NCBI GenBank assembly: GCA_017411805.1
Contig: JAFQPI010000016.1
Coordinates: 1-64,000, forward strand
DNA from: Clostridia bacterium
GTDB taxonomy: Bacteria; Bacillota; Clostridia; Oscillospirales; CAG-272
Direction of reading: 5' to 3'
DNA: 64,000 nucleotides
Below, piece after piece: positions 26,588 to 34,827 of the stretch. Each line of letters begins with the position of its first letter. Position 1 is the stretch's first letter. The position numbers and the translations under genes were made by a program. A model generated the notes under the pieces. That model did no database searches, had not been told where the DNA came from, and saw only the letters and a list, made by a program, of their open reading frames with translations.

Positions 26588-27564
26588 GCCGTGAGCTTAT
26601 GAAGGCAGTCCTTGACAAGATCAAGGAGTATGACAGAATTTTTCTTTTCCGACATATCCGTCCCGACGGCGACTGTGTTGGCTCTACAAAGGGTCTTTCC
26701 GCGATATTGCGACTGAGCTTCCCCGAAAAAGATATCCACGTCGTCGATTGGCAGAAGTGCGATTATCTCGAGTTTCTCGGGGCAGACGAGGAGGGCGTTG
26801 ACGATGCGCTCTACGAGGGCGCGCTCGCGCTCGTTCTCGACACCGCGACCGAGGAGAGAATTTCAAATTCGAAGTATAAGCTCTGCCGAGAGGTCGTGAA
26901 GATCGACCATCATATCCCGCGCGATAATTACGGCGTGATCAATTGGGTAGAGGAGCATAGCTCGTCCACCTGCGAGATGATCGCGCGCTTTTACAGCGAA
27001 TTCCGCGACGAGCTGAAGATAGATAGCGAGGCGGCAACCTATATCTATACCGGAATGGTAACCGATTCGGGCAGATTTCGTTTCCGCAGCGTCTCGGGCG
27101 ATACCATGCGTGCGGCGGCTCTGATGCTCGAGGCGGGCGTTGACACGGATCATCTCTATGCAAATCTCTATATCGACGACTACGAGCAGCTGAAGTTCAA
27201 GGCGCACGTATATAATAAAATGAAGAGAACCGAAAACGGCGTGGCGTATATCCACGTCACCGCAAAGATGCAGGAGAAGTTCGGTCTCACTCAGGAGCAG
27301 GCAAGCGCGAGCGTTTCGTATCTTGATTCGATACGCGGAAGCCTTATCTGGATCGCATTTATTGACAATGCGGACGGCACGATCCGTGTTCGTCTGCGCT
27401 CAAGATTCGTCACGGTCAATGAGATCGGCGAAAAATACCGCGGCGGAGGACACGATTGTGCAAGCGGAGCAACGCTCCTAAAGCAGAGCGAGATCCGCGC
27501 GCTCCTTGCCGACGCCGATGCGCGCCTCAAGGAATTCAAGGAACAAAACGAGGGTTGGTTATGA
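26584..27564 (+). CDS. DHH/DHHA1 phosphoesterase (NrnA-like), copy 2
   Basis: This 326-residue paralogue of the preceding gene shows HIRPDGDCVGSTKG, LVLDTATEERIS, KIDHHIPRDNYG and the end RGGGHDCASGATL, so all metal and substrate motifs are intact. The ATGA overlap at its start and another at its end tie it to both neighbours. Two adjacent, clearly diverged DHH proteins suggest a division of labour, for example RNA against DNA oligonucleotides or pAp, which is inference. Confidence 0.9.
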   Translation: MSRELMKAVLDKIKEYDRIFLFRHIRPDGDCVGSTKGLSAILRLSFPEKDIHVVDWQKCDYLEFLGADEEGVDDALYEGALALVLDTATEERISNSKYKLCREVVKIDHHIPRDNYGVINWVEEHSSSTCEMIARFYSEFRDELKIDSEAATYIYTGMVTDSGRFRFRSVSGDTMRAAALMLEAGVDTDHLYANLYIDDYEQLKFKAHVYNKMKRTENGVAYIHVTAKMQEKFGLTQEQASASVSYLDSIRGSLIWIAFIDNADGTIRVRLRSRFVTVNEIGEKYRGGGHDCASGATLLKQSEIRALLADADARLKEFKEQNEGWL

Positions 27565-28271
27565 GAATATTGATCACGAATGACGACGGCATCGCGGCTC
27601 CCGGCCTGCGCGCGCTCGTCGATTGGGCAAAGAAGCTTGGCGAGGTCGAGGTCTTCGCGCCTTTAGTCGAGCAGAGCGGAAAGAGCGTCGGACTTGAGCT
27701 GCGCAAGTCTTTCCATGTGGAAAAGTATGAGTATGAAGGCGTAAGCGAAGCTTACACGGTTGATTCTACCCCCGTAGACTGCGTCAGAATTGCGGTTCTC
27801 GGATTTGAGCGCAAATATGATCTTGTCCTTTCGGGCGTCAACAGCGGCAAGAATCTCGGTTACGATATCAATTATTCGGGCACAGTCGGCGCGGTTCTTG
27901 AGGCTTCGATGCTCGGTATGAAGGGCATTGCGGTCTCCGCGGGCAAAAAGAGTCTTGAGGGCGCGGCGGAAAACTTCGATAAGGTTTACGATTATTTCGT
28001 CAAGCACGATCTGCTTTCTCTCTGTGACGTATACAACGTCAATATTCCCAAGAATGGCGGCGAGATAGCAATCACCCGACAGGGCGGAGTCAGATTTTCG
28101 GATAAATATATTGACGTCGGGGACGGCATGTATTTCCCCGAGGGATATAATTGCTACAAATTCCGGGGGGATAAAACTATTGATATCGATGCCATGGAGA
28201 TGGGATATATCTCGGTCACGCCGCTGACCTTTGAACGTACCGATTTCAAAACTTTTGAAATGCTGAAATAA
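27561..28271 (+). CDS. surE: 5'-nucleotidase SurE
   Basis: ATG 27561 overlaps the preceding stop by four bases and gives 236 residues starting MRILITNDDGIAAPGL. The frame is open further upstream, but only out of frame within the DHH gene. The metal-binding TNDDG, the PLVEQSGKS loop and SGVNSGKNLGYDINYSGTV are the SurE hallmarks. SurE removes phosphate from 5'- and 3'-mononucleotides and short oligonucleotides. As the last gene of dgt-DHH-DHH-surE it would finish the conversion of oligo- and mononucleotides to nucleosides. Confidence 0.95.
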   Translation: MRILITNDDGIAAPGLRALVDWAKKLGEVEVFAPLVEQSGKSVGLELRKSFHVEKYEYEGVSEAYTVDSTPVDCVRIAVLGFERKYDLVLSGVNSGKNLGYDINYSGTVGAVLEASMLGMKGIAVSAGKKSLEGAAENFDKVYDYFVKHDLLSLCDVYNVNIPKNGGEIAITRQGGVRFSDKYIDVGDGMYFPEGYNCYKFRGDKTIDIDAMEMGYISVTPLTFERTDFKTFEMLK

Positions 28272-28365
28272 GCAAAATCATATACTAATATATATAATAA
28301 TCGGCAAATATAACAAAAAATCTGCGTTTTTTTTATTAACAAATACCAAAAAATATAAAATAGTA

Positions 28366-28394
28366 TTGACAAAAAAACAAATATCGGGTATAAT
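28366..28394 (+). promoter_or_regulatory. Promoter of the 28457 surface-protein gene
   Basis: Perfect TTGACA (28366-28371), 17 bases, TATAAT (28389-28394). Confidence 0.8.
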
Positions 28395-28456
28395 TATCTA
28401 TGTAGCATATCGAACACCTTATCGGTATGAAAAATCAAATGAAAGAGGTACATATC

Positions 28457-30220
28457 ATGCGCAAAACACTCTCCATCATCCTCTGCGCGGTTATGCTTCT
28501 CTCGGTTTGCACATTTGCGATTCCCGTAAGTGCTGCTCCCGAAGGAACCGCTATTAACAACGCAGACGAATTCCTCGCAATGGTTTCTACTCCCGCTGAT
28601 GCTACCGAGCCTACAGCAAAGTACTACCTTGCAACAGACATCACTCTTCCCAGCTCCTATGCTGAGCCCTTCTGGGGCATCCTCGATGGTAACGGCCACA
28701 CTGTTACCGTTTCTACTCCCATGTTTAATGACTTCTCCGGCGAAGTTAAGAACCTTAAGATCAAGGGCGAAATCTTCTACCAGGATGCAAACGCAGCTGC
28801 ATTTGCAACCCTTTCCTCCAAGGGCTTCAACGCTACCGACTGTGTAAACGACGCTAACGTTACCATTACCGGTAATGCTAAGTGGGCAGCAGGTTTCGTT
28901 GCTGACTGTGAGAACAACGCAGTTCCCATGATATTCACCAACTGTGTAAACAACGGTGATATCTACGTTGACTCCACCGCAGACGAGAAGATGCGTGCAG
29001 GCGGCTTCGGCGGCATCATCGACAGCGCAATCTTCTTCAACTGCACCAACACCGGTGACATCTACATGAAGGGTAACATCTGTATCGCAGGTGGTCTTGT
29101 ATCCCGTGTAGCTCTCCATGCAGCCCAGCACACCGCTGAGGCTTACGGTTGTACCAACACCGGTAACATTACCGTTGAAGATACTTATATCGGTGCGGAC
29201 GGCGTTTCCTTCGGTTCTGCAGGCGCAGACGCAGGCGGTATCTTCGGTCATATCGGTACCTCGAAGCAGAGCGGCTGGTACAGAGTTTGGGGCTGCAAGA
29301 ACGAAGGTAAGATCGATGCTCCCTACAGAGTAGGCGGTATTGTTGGTTACACATACGCTTCCGGTACTACTGCTTACCTCGATCTCCAGTTCTGCATCAA
29401 CACCGGTGACATCGTTTACGGTCGTACCCAGAAGAAGGACGAATCAACCGTAATCTTTGACTACGGATCTCCCTTCGTAGCATACACCAACTCTCCCTAC
29501 ACCACCATTAAGTACAACATCAACACCGGTGCTGTCAGCCAGCGCGAGGGCACAGTTGCTGAAAGAAAGGAAAACACCTTCTTCGGTTGTTCTTCCGCAG
29601 ACGCTACTATGTACGATCTCCAGGGTAACTACGACATTTACTACGATCAGTACAAGTACTACTCCTTTGCTAACCCCTATACTGAAAACGGAAGAGACGT
29701 AGGCAATATCCACGAGCTCTCCGAGACCGAAGGCATCATCAAGACCACTCTTGAGGATATCAAGTCCGGTAAGGTTTGCTATGAGATCTGCCAGCTTGCT
29801 GAAAGCGACGCTTTCGGTGAGGCTTTAATGGATACTCTTGAAGCAGATGCAGCTAAGGCAGCAGGCTTCGAGAACGGCGCATACCGCTTCTACTTCTATC
29901 AGAAGATCGGTACCGATAACTTCCCCTCCATCAATCCTGCTCAGGGTTGGGTAGTTCTTTCCGGCAGCACCTACGTTAACGGTGAAAAGGTAGAGGGCGA
30001 CGAGACCACCGAGGCTCCCAAGGTTGACGAGACCACCAAGGGTGATGACGCAACCGAGGCTCCCTCTCAGGGTACCGAGGCTCCTTCTCAGGGCACCGAG
30101 GCTCCTTCCGAAGGAACTCAGCCTACAACTGAGAAAACCGGTTGCGGCGGATTCGTTGCAGGCGGCGTTGCACTCGTTGCAATTCTCGGCACCGCTCTCA
30201 TCATCAAGAAGAGAGACTAA
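28457..30220 (+). CDS. Anchored surface protein with GLUG-like beta repeats
   Basis: ATG 28457 follows GAAAGAGG and starts the signal peptide MRKTLSIILCAVMLLSVCTF; the upstream ATG at 28427 lacks a ribosome site. The 587 residues hold repeating strands (LDGNGHTVTVSTPMFNDF, then CxNTGDIxxxG turns) typical of GLUG-like or beta-helix surface proteins. A Thr/Glu/Ala/Pro linker with TEAPSQG repeats and the end TGCGG, a membrane segment and KKRD follow. The anchor matches those at 23450 and 57995. The ligand is unknown. It has its own promoter and terminator, and its codon use favours highly expressed genes. Confidence 0.8.
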   Translation: MRKTLSIILCAVMLLSVCTFAIPVSAAPEGTAINNADEFLAMVSTPADATEPTAKYYLATDITLPSSYAEPFWGILDGNGHTVTVSTPMFNDFSGEVKNLKIKGEIFYQDANAAAFATLSSKGFNATDCVNDANVTITGNAKWAAGFVADCENNAVPMIFTNCVNNGDIYVDSTADEKMRAGGFGGIIDSAIFFNCTNTGDIYMKGNICIAGGLVSRVALHAAQHTAEAYGCTNTGNITVEDTYIGADGVSFGSAGADAGGIFGHIGTSKQSGWYRVWGCKNEGKIDAPYRVGGIVGYTYASGTTAYLDLQFCINTGDIVYGRTQKKDESTVIFDYGSPFVAYTNSPYTTIKYNINTGAVSQREGTVAERKENTFFGCSSADATMYDLQGNYDIYYDQYKYYSFANPYTENGRDVGNIHELSETEGIIKTTLEDIKSGKVCYEICQLAESDAFGEALMDTLEADAAKAAGFENGAYRFYFYQKIGTDNFPSINPAQGWVVLSGSTYVNGEKVEGDETTEAPKVDETTKGDDATEAPSQGTEAPSQGTEAPSEGTQPTTEKTGCGGFVAGGVALVAILGTALIIKKRD

Positions 30221-30233
30221 GCTTTAAATACAC

Positions 30234-30261
30234 AAAAGAACTGCCTTCGGGCAGTTCTTTT
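30234..30261 (+). terminator. Terminator of the 28457 gene
   Basis: AAAAGAACTGCC and GGCAGTTCTTTT pair perfectly around a TTCG tetraloop. Confidence 0.9.
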
Positions 30262-30310
30262 GCGTATTAGTGTAAAGTGAAAAGTGATGGTAGATTTCCG
30301 AGCTTGGCTC

Positions 30311-30343
30311 GGAAATTTTCATTTTTATCTAAATGCTTGACTT
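30311..30343 (+). repeat. 33-bp direct repeat, left copy
   Basis: Starts GGAAATTTTCATTTTTATCT and is identical to 30700-30732. It ends within the -35 region of the toxin promoter; the right copy ends within the -35 of the helicase promoter. The two copies flank TA module 1. Confidence 0.9.
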
Positions 30344-30365
30344 ATATTTCAAGTTGTGATATAAT
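30337..30365 (+). promoter_or_regulatory. Toxin mRNA promoter, TA module 1
   Basis: TTGACT (30337-30342), 17 bases, TATAAT (30360-30365). The transcript begins near 30372 with a hairpin AGTATC/GATACT (30372-30387). Confidence 0.75.
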
Positions 30366-30447
30366 AATAACAGTATCTTATGATACTCGGAGAACACCAA
30401 AACGGTGGCGGTTGCTTCCCTTTGCGGGAAGATAAAATTTCTTTTTG

Positions 30448-30465
30448 CCTTCCCGAGAGGGGAGG
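30448..30465 (+). promoter_or_regulatory. Hairpin that hides the toxin ribosome site, module 1
   Basis: CCTTCCC pairs with GGGGAGG around GAGA, burying the Shine-Dalgarno sequence of the toxin. Module 2 keeps the same stem with a different loop (GATGA), which supports a functional RNA structure. Confidence 0.7.
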
Positions 30466-30473
30466 TGGGACTT

Positions 30474-30563
30474 ATGTATATAACTTTGGAAGAATTGATC
30501 TTGCTTGCAAGTTTAATTATTGCTTTGTTGACTTACGTAGAACTCATAAATAAAAAGAAATAA
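30474..30563 (+). CDS. Holin-like type I toxin peptide, module 1 (29 aa)
   Basis: The peptide begins MYITLEELILLASLIIALL and ends ELINKKK: one membrane helix and a basic end, the pattern of the Hol_Tox/TxpA/BsrG group of small membrane toxins. The ribosome site GGGGAGGTGGGA lies 8 bases upstream but is sequestered in a hairpin. The stop codon lies in the stem of a terminator shared with a convergent antisense RNA. The final lysine codons, read on the other strand, form the T-run of the antisense terminator. A homologous module is at 36243-36586. Toxicity is inferred from family and layout. Confidence 0.8.
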   Translation: MYITLEELILLASLIIALLTYVELINKKK

Positions 30564-30634
30564 CCGCCTCAGTTTCCAAGCCTAGGCGGTTATTTTAACT
30601 ATAGGTTCGGAAGCAACCGTCATCGGTGCTCTCC
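30548..30634 (-). ncRNA. Antisense RNA antitoxin, module 1
   Basis: A perfect minus-strand promoter (30641-30669) drives an RNA of about 85 nt that begins near ACGGAGAGCACCGATGACGG and ends at the shared terminator. It overlaps the 3' end of the toxin mRNA, as in TxpA/RatA and BsrG/SR4. Ends are estimated from promoter and terminator positions. Confidence 0.7.
30561..30600. terminator. Shared bidirectional terminator, TA module 1
   Basis: TAACCGCCT pairs with AGGCGGTTA; T-rich runs occur on both sides (TTATTTTAA for the toxin, TTTCTTTTTATTT for the antisense RNA). Confidence 0.8.
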
Positions 30635-30640
30635 GTTATT

Positions 30641-30669
30641 ATTATAACATAAGAAAGCGGTTTTGTCAA
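30641..30669 (-). promoter_or_regulatory. Antitoxin promoter, module 1
   Basis: TTGACA (30669-30664), 17 bases, TATAAT (30646-30641) on the minus strand. The -35 box is inside a forward-strand terminator-like palindrome AAGCGGTT/AACCGCTT followed by TTTTTT. Confidence 0.8.
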
Positions 30670-30699
30670 CCGCTTTTTTATTATATTATTGTTTTGGAT

Positions 30700-30732
30700 G
30701 GAAATTTTCATTTTTATCTAAATGCTTGACTT
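30700..30732 (+). repeat. 33-bp direct repeat, right copy
   Basis: Identical to 30311-30343; together they bracket TA module 1, with a 389-base offset. Confidence 0.9.
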
Positions 30733-30754
30733 TGTGATAGAAATGTGGTAATAT
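30726..30754 (+). promoter_or_regulatory. Promoter of the helicase gene
   Basis: TTGACT (30726-30731), 17 bases and TAATAT (30749-30754). Its -35 comes from the 33-bp repeat. Confidence 0.6.
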
Positions 30755-30808
30755 ATACATATAATATAATGAGATATTGTTTATTTTCGCGGAGAGAGAG
30801 GTGAGTTC

Positions 30809-33208
30809 GTGCGGTTTGACAGTGAACTGAATATGATTCTGATCTCCGCGCGCGAGCTTGCCGATCGGACTTCGCAGAGCGGAAATCTCGGCGGCGGTGG
30901 TGAGTCGCCTACCTCTGAGGAGGGAAGGATCCTCCACAAAGCTCTCGCGTCTATGCAGGGCGATGGATTCCGTGCCGAGGTGCCGATCTCTGCGGATTTC
31001 GTAAGCGGTAATATCACCTATCGGATCTCGGGGCGCGCGGACGGTGTTACAGAGGGCGACGTTCCGATCGTGACCGAGTTCAAGACCGTGACGCATTCGG
31101 CGTTCGAGAGGGCGTCCTCTCGCCTCGGAAGAGCACAGGTGATGATATATGCGGCGTGTCTGGCTTTATCGCGAGGCTTCCCGAAGGTCACAGCAAGGCT
31201 CGTTATCGCAACTCCCGACGGCGAAAATGTCAAAAATTCAGACAGGGTATATACCTCGGAGGAGCTTGAGCTTGCGCTTCACGCATTTATTGCGAAGGTT
31301 GCCTCACGTGCGCGAAACGAGGTCGATGCCGCAAGACAGGTCCATCCCGCTCTTTCAAAACTGAAATTTCCTCATCCGAGTCTCCGTGAGGGACAGCGTG
31401 AGCTGATCTCATCGGTCGCATCGGCTGTCGGAAGCGGAAAGAGGCTCTTTGCGCAGGCTCCAACGGGCATCGGCAAGACGGTCTCGGTGCTCTACGGCGC
31501 GGCACGCGCTATGGGAAGGACCGATATCAGAAGGGTATTTTATCTCACAGCCAAAGCGAGCACTCGGCGCGAGGCTTACGCCGCCGCGGGAAGGCTTGCG
31601 AGTGTCGGTGCGGGTCTGCGGACTATGGTGCTTACTGCAAAGGAGCAGATCTGCCCGCGAAGGACGGGCGGCGATTTTATCTGCGACCCCGAGCATTGTC
31701 CGCTTGCCAAGGGCTATTATGACCGCAGAGACGCGGCGATAGAATCGCTGATCCTGAGCTACAAGGGCTATCCTTCGGGCGCGATCTCGCAGGCTGCTGC
31801 AAAGCATAATATCTGCCCATACGAGCTCTCGCTTGATCTCTCGGAATACTGCGACGTGATCATCTGCGATTACAATTATGCATTCGATCCCGCCGTCAAG
31901 CTTCGCCGTTATTTCGGCGACTCGGCATATTGCGGCGGTAAGAATGTTTTTCTCATAGACGAGGCTCATAACCTCCCCGAGCGTGCGCGTGATATCTTTT
32001 CCGCGACTCTGACGCGCGAAGACGTCCGAAGGATAACGGAGGCGATTCGGAACGATACGATGCTTACTTCGGCTCTCGCGTCGCTTGACGAGGCTCTCTG
32101 CCGTGCAGGCGAGCTTTGCGAAGAGAATATGAGCGAGTATGAAGGCGTTCGGTGCGGTTACTATTTTAACCGCGATCCGCTTCCCGATCTCGACGATGCC
32201 GTCAGCCGTGCTCTCGAGCGCGCCGATCTCTTCTACTTTACGCACAGAACGGATATTCCGCTTGCCTGTGCGGCGGCGAGGTTCAGATCGGTCTGCAAAA
32301 AGTGGCAGAACGCGGCGGAGAATTTCGATGAGCGGTATCGGACGTATATCGAGAAGATCGGCGAGGAGGTCTCGCTCAAACTCTATTGTCTCGATCCGTC
32401 GGCGCGTCTCGACGATGCTCTCGGTGAGGCTTACGCTTCGGTCTTCTTCTCGGCAACTCTGACCCCTGCGGATTATTTTTCGGATATCCTCGGCGGCGGC
32501 AGAGACAGCTGTTCGATCTCCCTGCCATCGCCATTTCCACGCGAGAATCTCGGTCTTATCGCGCTTACGAACGTTAGCACGCGGTTTGAGGACAGAGATA
32601 GATCTTACAAGAGGATCGCGGGCGCGATCGCGGCGACTGTTGCTGCGAAGCGCGGAAATTACATCGTCTATTTCCCGTCCTACAAATATATGCAGAGCGT
32701 TACCGACATCTTTACCGCGCGCTATCCGAACGTCCCCGTGGCGATACAACGGTCGGGTATGACGAGGCAGGAGAGGGAAGAATTCCTTTCCTTTTTCGAG
32801 AATGACGTCGGGTGTCTGCGCGTCGGATTCTGCGTTCTCGGCGGAAGCTTTTCGGAGGGCGTTGACTTGCCGGGAAGCAGGCTGATCGGAACGCTGATCG
32901 TCGGCGTCGGTCTCCCCGGTCTCTCGGCTGAGCGGAATATCATCCGCGACTATTTCGAGAACCGCGCCGAGTGCGGATACGATTATTCCTATACCTATCC
33001 CGGAATGAATTCGGTCCTGCAGGCGGCGGGAAGAGTCATCAGACGCCCCGACGACCGCGGAGTTGTCGTCCTCATCGACGACAGATACGCAGAGGAAAAA
33101 TACCGCGCTCTCTATCCTCCGCATTGGTCGGAGATGAAATTCGCGTCGGATATTCCCGAGCTTCAGGGAATTCTTGGCGATTTTTGGGCAAAATTTGTGT
33201 CCGAATAA
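30809..33208 (+). CDS. XPD/DinG-family helicase with N-terminal PD-(D/E)XK-like nuclease part
   Basis: A GTG start is chosen because GAGAGAGGTGAG lies just upstream and the frame has no nearer ATG. Of 799 residues, about 1-165 resemble a Cas4/RecB-type nuclease (EEGRILHKAL, GRADG, VTEFKTV). The helicase has Walker A APTGIGKT (about 215), Fe-S cysteines (CPRRTGGDFICDPEHC, then CPYE) and DEAH in LIDEAHNLPERA. Motif V/VI-like GSFSEGVDLPG and QAAGRVIRRPDDRG complete the second half. Such superfamily 2 enzymes unwind 5'-3' on damaged or structured DNA. It stands alone with its own promoter next to TA module 1. Confidence 0.85.
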   Translation: MRFDSELNMILISARELADRTSQSGNLGGGGESPTSEEGRILHKALASMQGDGFRAEVPISADFVSGNITYRISGRADGVTEGDVPIVTEFKTVTHSAFERASSRLGRAQVMIYAACLALSRGFPKVTARLVIATPDGENVKNSDRVYTSEELELALHAFIAKVASRARNEVDAARQVHPALSKLKFPHPSLREGQRELISSVASAVGSGKRLFAQAPTGIGKTVSVLYGAARAMGRTDIRRVFYLTAKASTRREAYAAAGRLASVGAGLRTMVLTAKEQICPRRTGGDFICDPEHCPLAKGYYDRRDAAIESLILSYKGYPSGAISQAAAKHNICPYELSLDLSEYCDVIICDYNYAFDPAVKLRRYFGDSAYCGGKNVFLIDEAHNLPERARDIFSATLTREDVRRITEAIRNDTMLTSALASLDEALCRAGELCEENMSEYEGVRCGYYFNRDPLPDLDDAVSRALERADLFYFTHRTDIPLACAAARFRSVCKKWQNAAENFDERYRTYIEKIGEEVSLKLYCLDPSARLDDALGEAYASVFFSATLTPADYFSDILGGGRDSCSISLPSPFPRENLGLIALTNVSTRFEDRDRSYKRIAGAIAATVAAKRGNYIVYFPSYKYMQSVTDIFTARYPNVPVAIQRSGMTRQEREEFLSFFENDVGCLRVGFCVLGGSFSEGVDLPGSRLIGTLIVGVGLPGLSAERNIIRDYFENRAECGYDYSYTYPGMNSVLQAAGRVIRRPDDRGVVVLIDDRYAEEKYRALYPPHWSEMKFASDIPELQGILGDFWAKFVSE

Positions 33209-33247
33209 TAAATTTTTGAATTATTTTTGCGATTTTTAAAATAAGAC

Positions 33248-33276
33248 TTGCAAAATGTGCGCTTTTGTGCTATAAT
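33248..33276 (+). promoter_or_regulatory. Promoter of asnS
   Basis: TTGCAA (33248-33253), 17 bases, TATAAT (33271-33276). The leader of about 95 bases shows no T-box features (no specifier stem or TGGNACCGCG). Confidence 0.7.
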
Positions 33277-33375
33277 ATTTGCTATATACATGAAAAATTC
33301 TGCAATTTTGAAATGAAAAATTGCACTTTTCAAAAGGCAAGCCGCATTTTGCCTATAAAAGGAAGGAACCAAAGC

Positions 33376-34770
33376 ATGGAAAGAACCACAATCAAAGAAA
33401 TTTTTGCGGCACCCGAAAAATTTGCTGACTGCGAGATCACCGTCGCAGGCTGGGCGAGAACCATCCGTTCGAGCAACGTATTCGGCTTCATCGAGCTGAA
33501 CGACGGCTCTTATTTCTCGAACCTTCAGATCGTTGTCGAGAGCGAGAAGCTTTCTAACTACAAGGAGATCGTAAAGCAGAACGTCGGCGCATCCTTCGTC
33601 TGTAAGGGACTCCTCGTCCTCACTCCCGAGGCACCTCAGCCCTTCGAGCTCAAGGCGACCGAGATCGCTCTTGAGGGCGCGTCGGCTCCCGATTTTCCGC
33701 TCCAGAAGAAGCGTCATTCGCTTGAGTACCTTCGTACAATTGCGCATCTCCGCCCCAGAGCAAATACCTTCAACGCTGTTTTCCGCGTTCGTTCGGTCGT
33801 TGCATACGCTATCCACAGCTTCTTCTTCGAGAGAGGCTTCGTTTACGTTCATACTCCCCTGATCACGGGCTCCGACTGTGAGGGTGCGGGCGAGATGTTC
33901 CAGGTCACCACTCTCGACCTTGCAAATCCCCCGAGAACACCCGACGGAGAGATCGACTATTCGCAGGACTTCTTCGGCAAGAAGACGAGTCTGACCGTTT
34001 CGGGTCAGCTCAACGTCGAGACCTTTGCGATGGCTTTTGCCAACGTTTATACCTTCGGTCCGACCTTCCGCGCAGAGAAGTCTTATACTCAGCGTCACGC
34101 GGCTGAGTTCTGGATGGTTGAGCCCGAGATGGCATTCGCAGACCTTAACGACTATATGGACACCGCCGAGGCGATGGTCAAGTATATCGTCAGGTTCGTT
34201 ATGAAGGAGTGCCCCGCAGAGCTCGCATTCTTCAATAAGTTCATCGATAAGGGTCTTATCGAGAGACTTCAGAACCTTGTTGACAACGATTTCGGACGCA
34301 TCACCTATACCGATGCCGTCAAGCTCCTTGAGGAGAGCGGAGTCAAGTTCGATTATCCCGTAAAGTGGGGCATCGACCTTCAGACCGAGCACGAGCGATA
34401 CCTCACCGAGCTGGTCTTCAAGAAGCCCGTATTCGTTACCGATTATCCGAAGGATATCAAGGCGTTCTATATGCGTCAGAACGACGACGGCAAGACGGTT
34501 GCGGCGGCAGATATGCTCGTTCCCGGCGTCGGAGAGCTCATTGGCGGCTCCCAGCGTGAGGAGAGACTCGACAAGCTTGAGGAGGCTATCACCCGCTTCG
34601 GACTCGCTCCCGAGGATTATTCCTGGTACTGCGACCTTCGCCGTTACGGCGGAACAAAGCACGCGGGCTACGGTCTCGGCTTTGAGCGTATGATCATGTA
34701 CGTTACCGGTGTTTCGAACATCCGTGACGTTGAGGCGTTCCCCAGAACCACAGGAAACGCAGATTTCTAA
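33376..34770 (+). CDS. asnS: Asparaginyl-tRNA synthetase
   Basis: ATG 33376 ([10 protein letters not shown], after GGAAGG) gives 464 residues, the normal AsnRS length; the longer open frame starts upstream of the promoter product. An OB-fold anticodon domain (about 1-115) is followed by the class II core with [11 protein letters not shown], motif 2 [20 protein letters not shown] and motif 3 GYGLGFERM. The enzyme charges tRNA-Asn with Asn. An aspartate aminotransferase follows 57 bases later, so amino-acid supply and charging are adjacent. Confidence 0.97.
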   Translation: MERTTIKEIFAAPEKFADCEITVAGWARTIRSSNVFGFIELNDGSYFSNLQIVVESEKLSNYKEIVKQNVGASFVCKGLLVLTPEAPQPFELKATEIALEGASAPDFPLQKKRHSLEYLRTIAHLRPRANTFNAVFRVRSVVAYAIHSFFFERGFVYVHTPLITGSDCEGAGEMFQVTTLDLANPPRTPDGEIDYSQDFFGKKTSLTVSGQLNVETFAMAFANVYTFGPTFRAEKSYTQRHAAEFWMVEPEMAFADLNDYMDTAEAMVKYIVRFVMKECPAELAFFNKFIDKGLIERLQNLVDNDFGRITYTDAVKLLEESGVKFDYPVKWGIDLQTEHERYLTELVFKKPVFVTDYPKDIKAFYMRQNDDGKTVAAADMLVPGVGELIGGSQREERLDKLEEAITRFGLAPEDYSWYCDLRRYGGTKHAGYGLGFERMIMYVTGVSNIRDVEAFPRTTGNADF

Positions 34771-34775
34771 TTAAA

Positions 34776-34797
34776 ATAAGCCGCATATACGGCTTAT
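34776..34797 (+). terminator. Small hairpin between asnS and the aminotransferase
   Basis: ATAAGCCG pairs with CGGCTTAT. No T-run follows, so it may attenuate or process the transcript instead of ending it. Confidence 0.4.
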
Positions 34798-34827
34798 CGC
34801 AATTCTACCATCAGAAAGGAAGCCGTT

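Noticed and set aside
33277..33375. T-box or other riboswitch upstream of asnS
   Set aside because: The leader is too short and lacks T-box motifs and an antiterminator.
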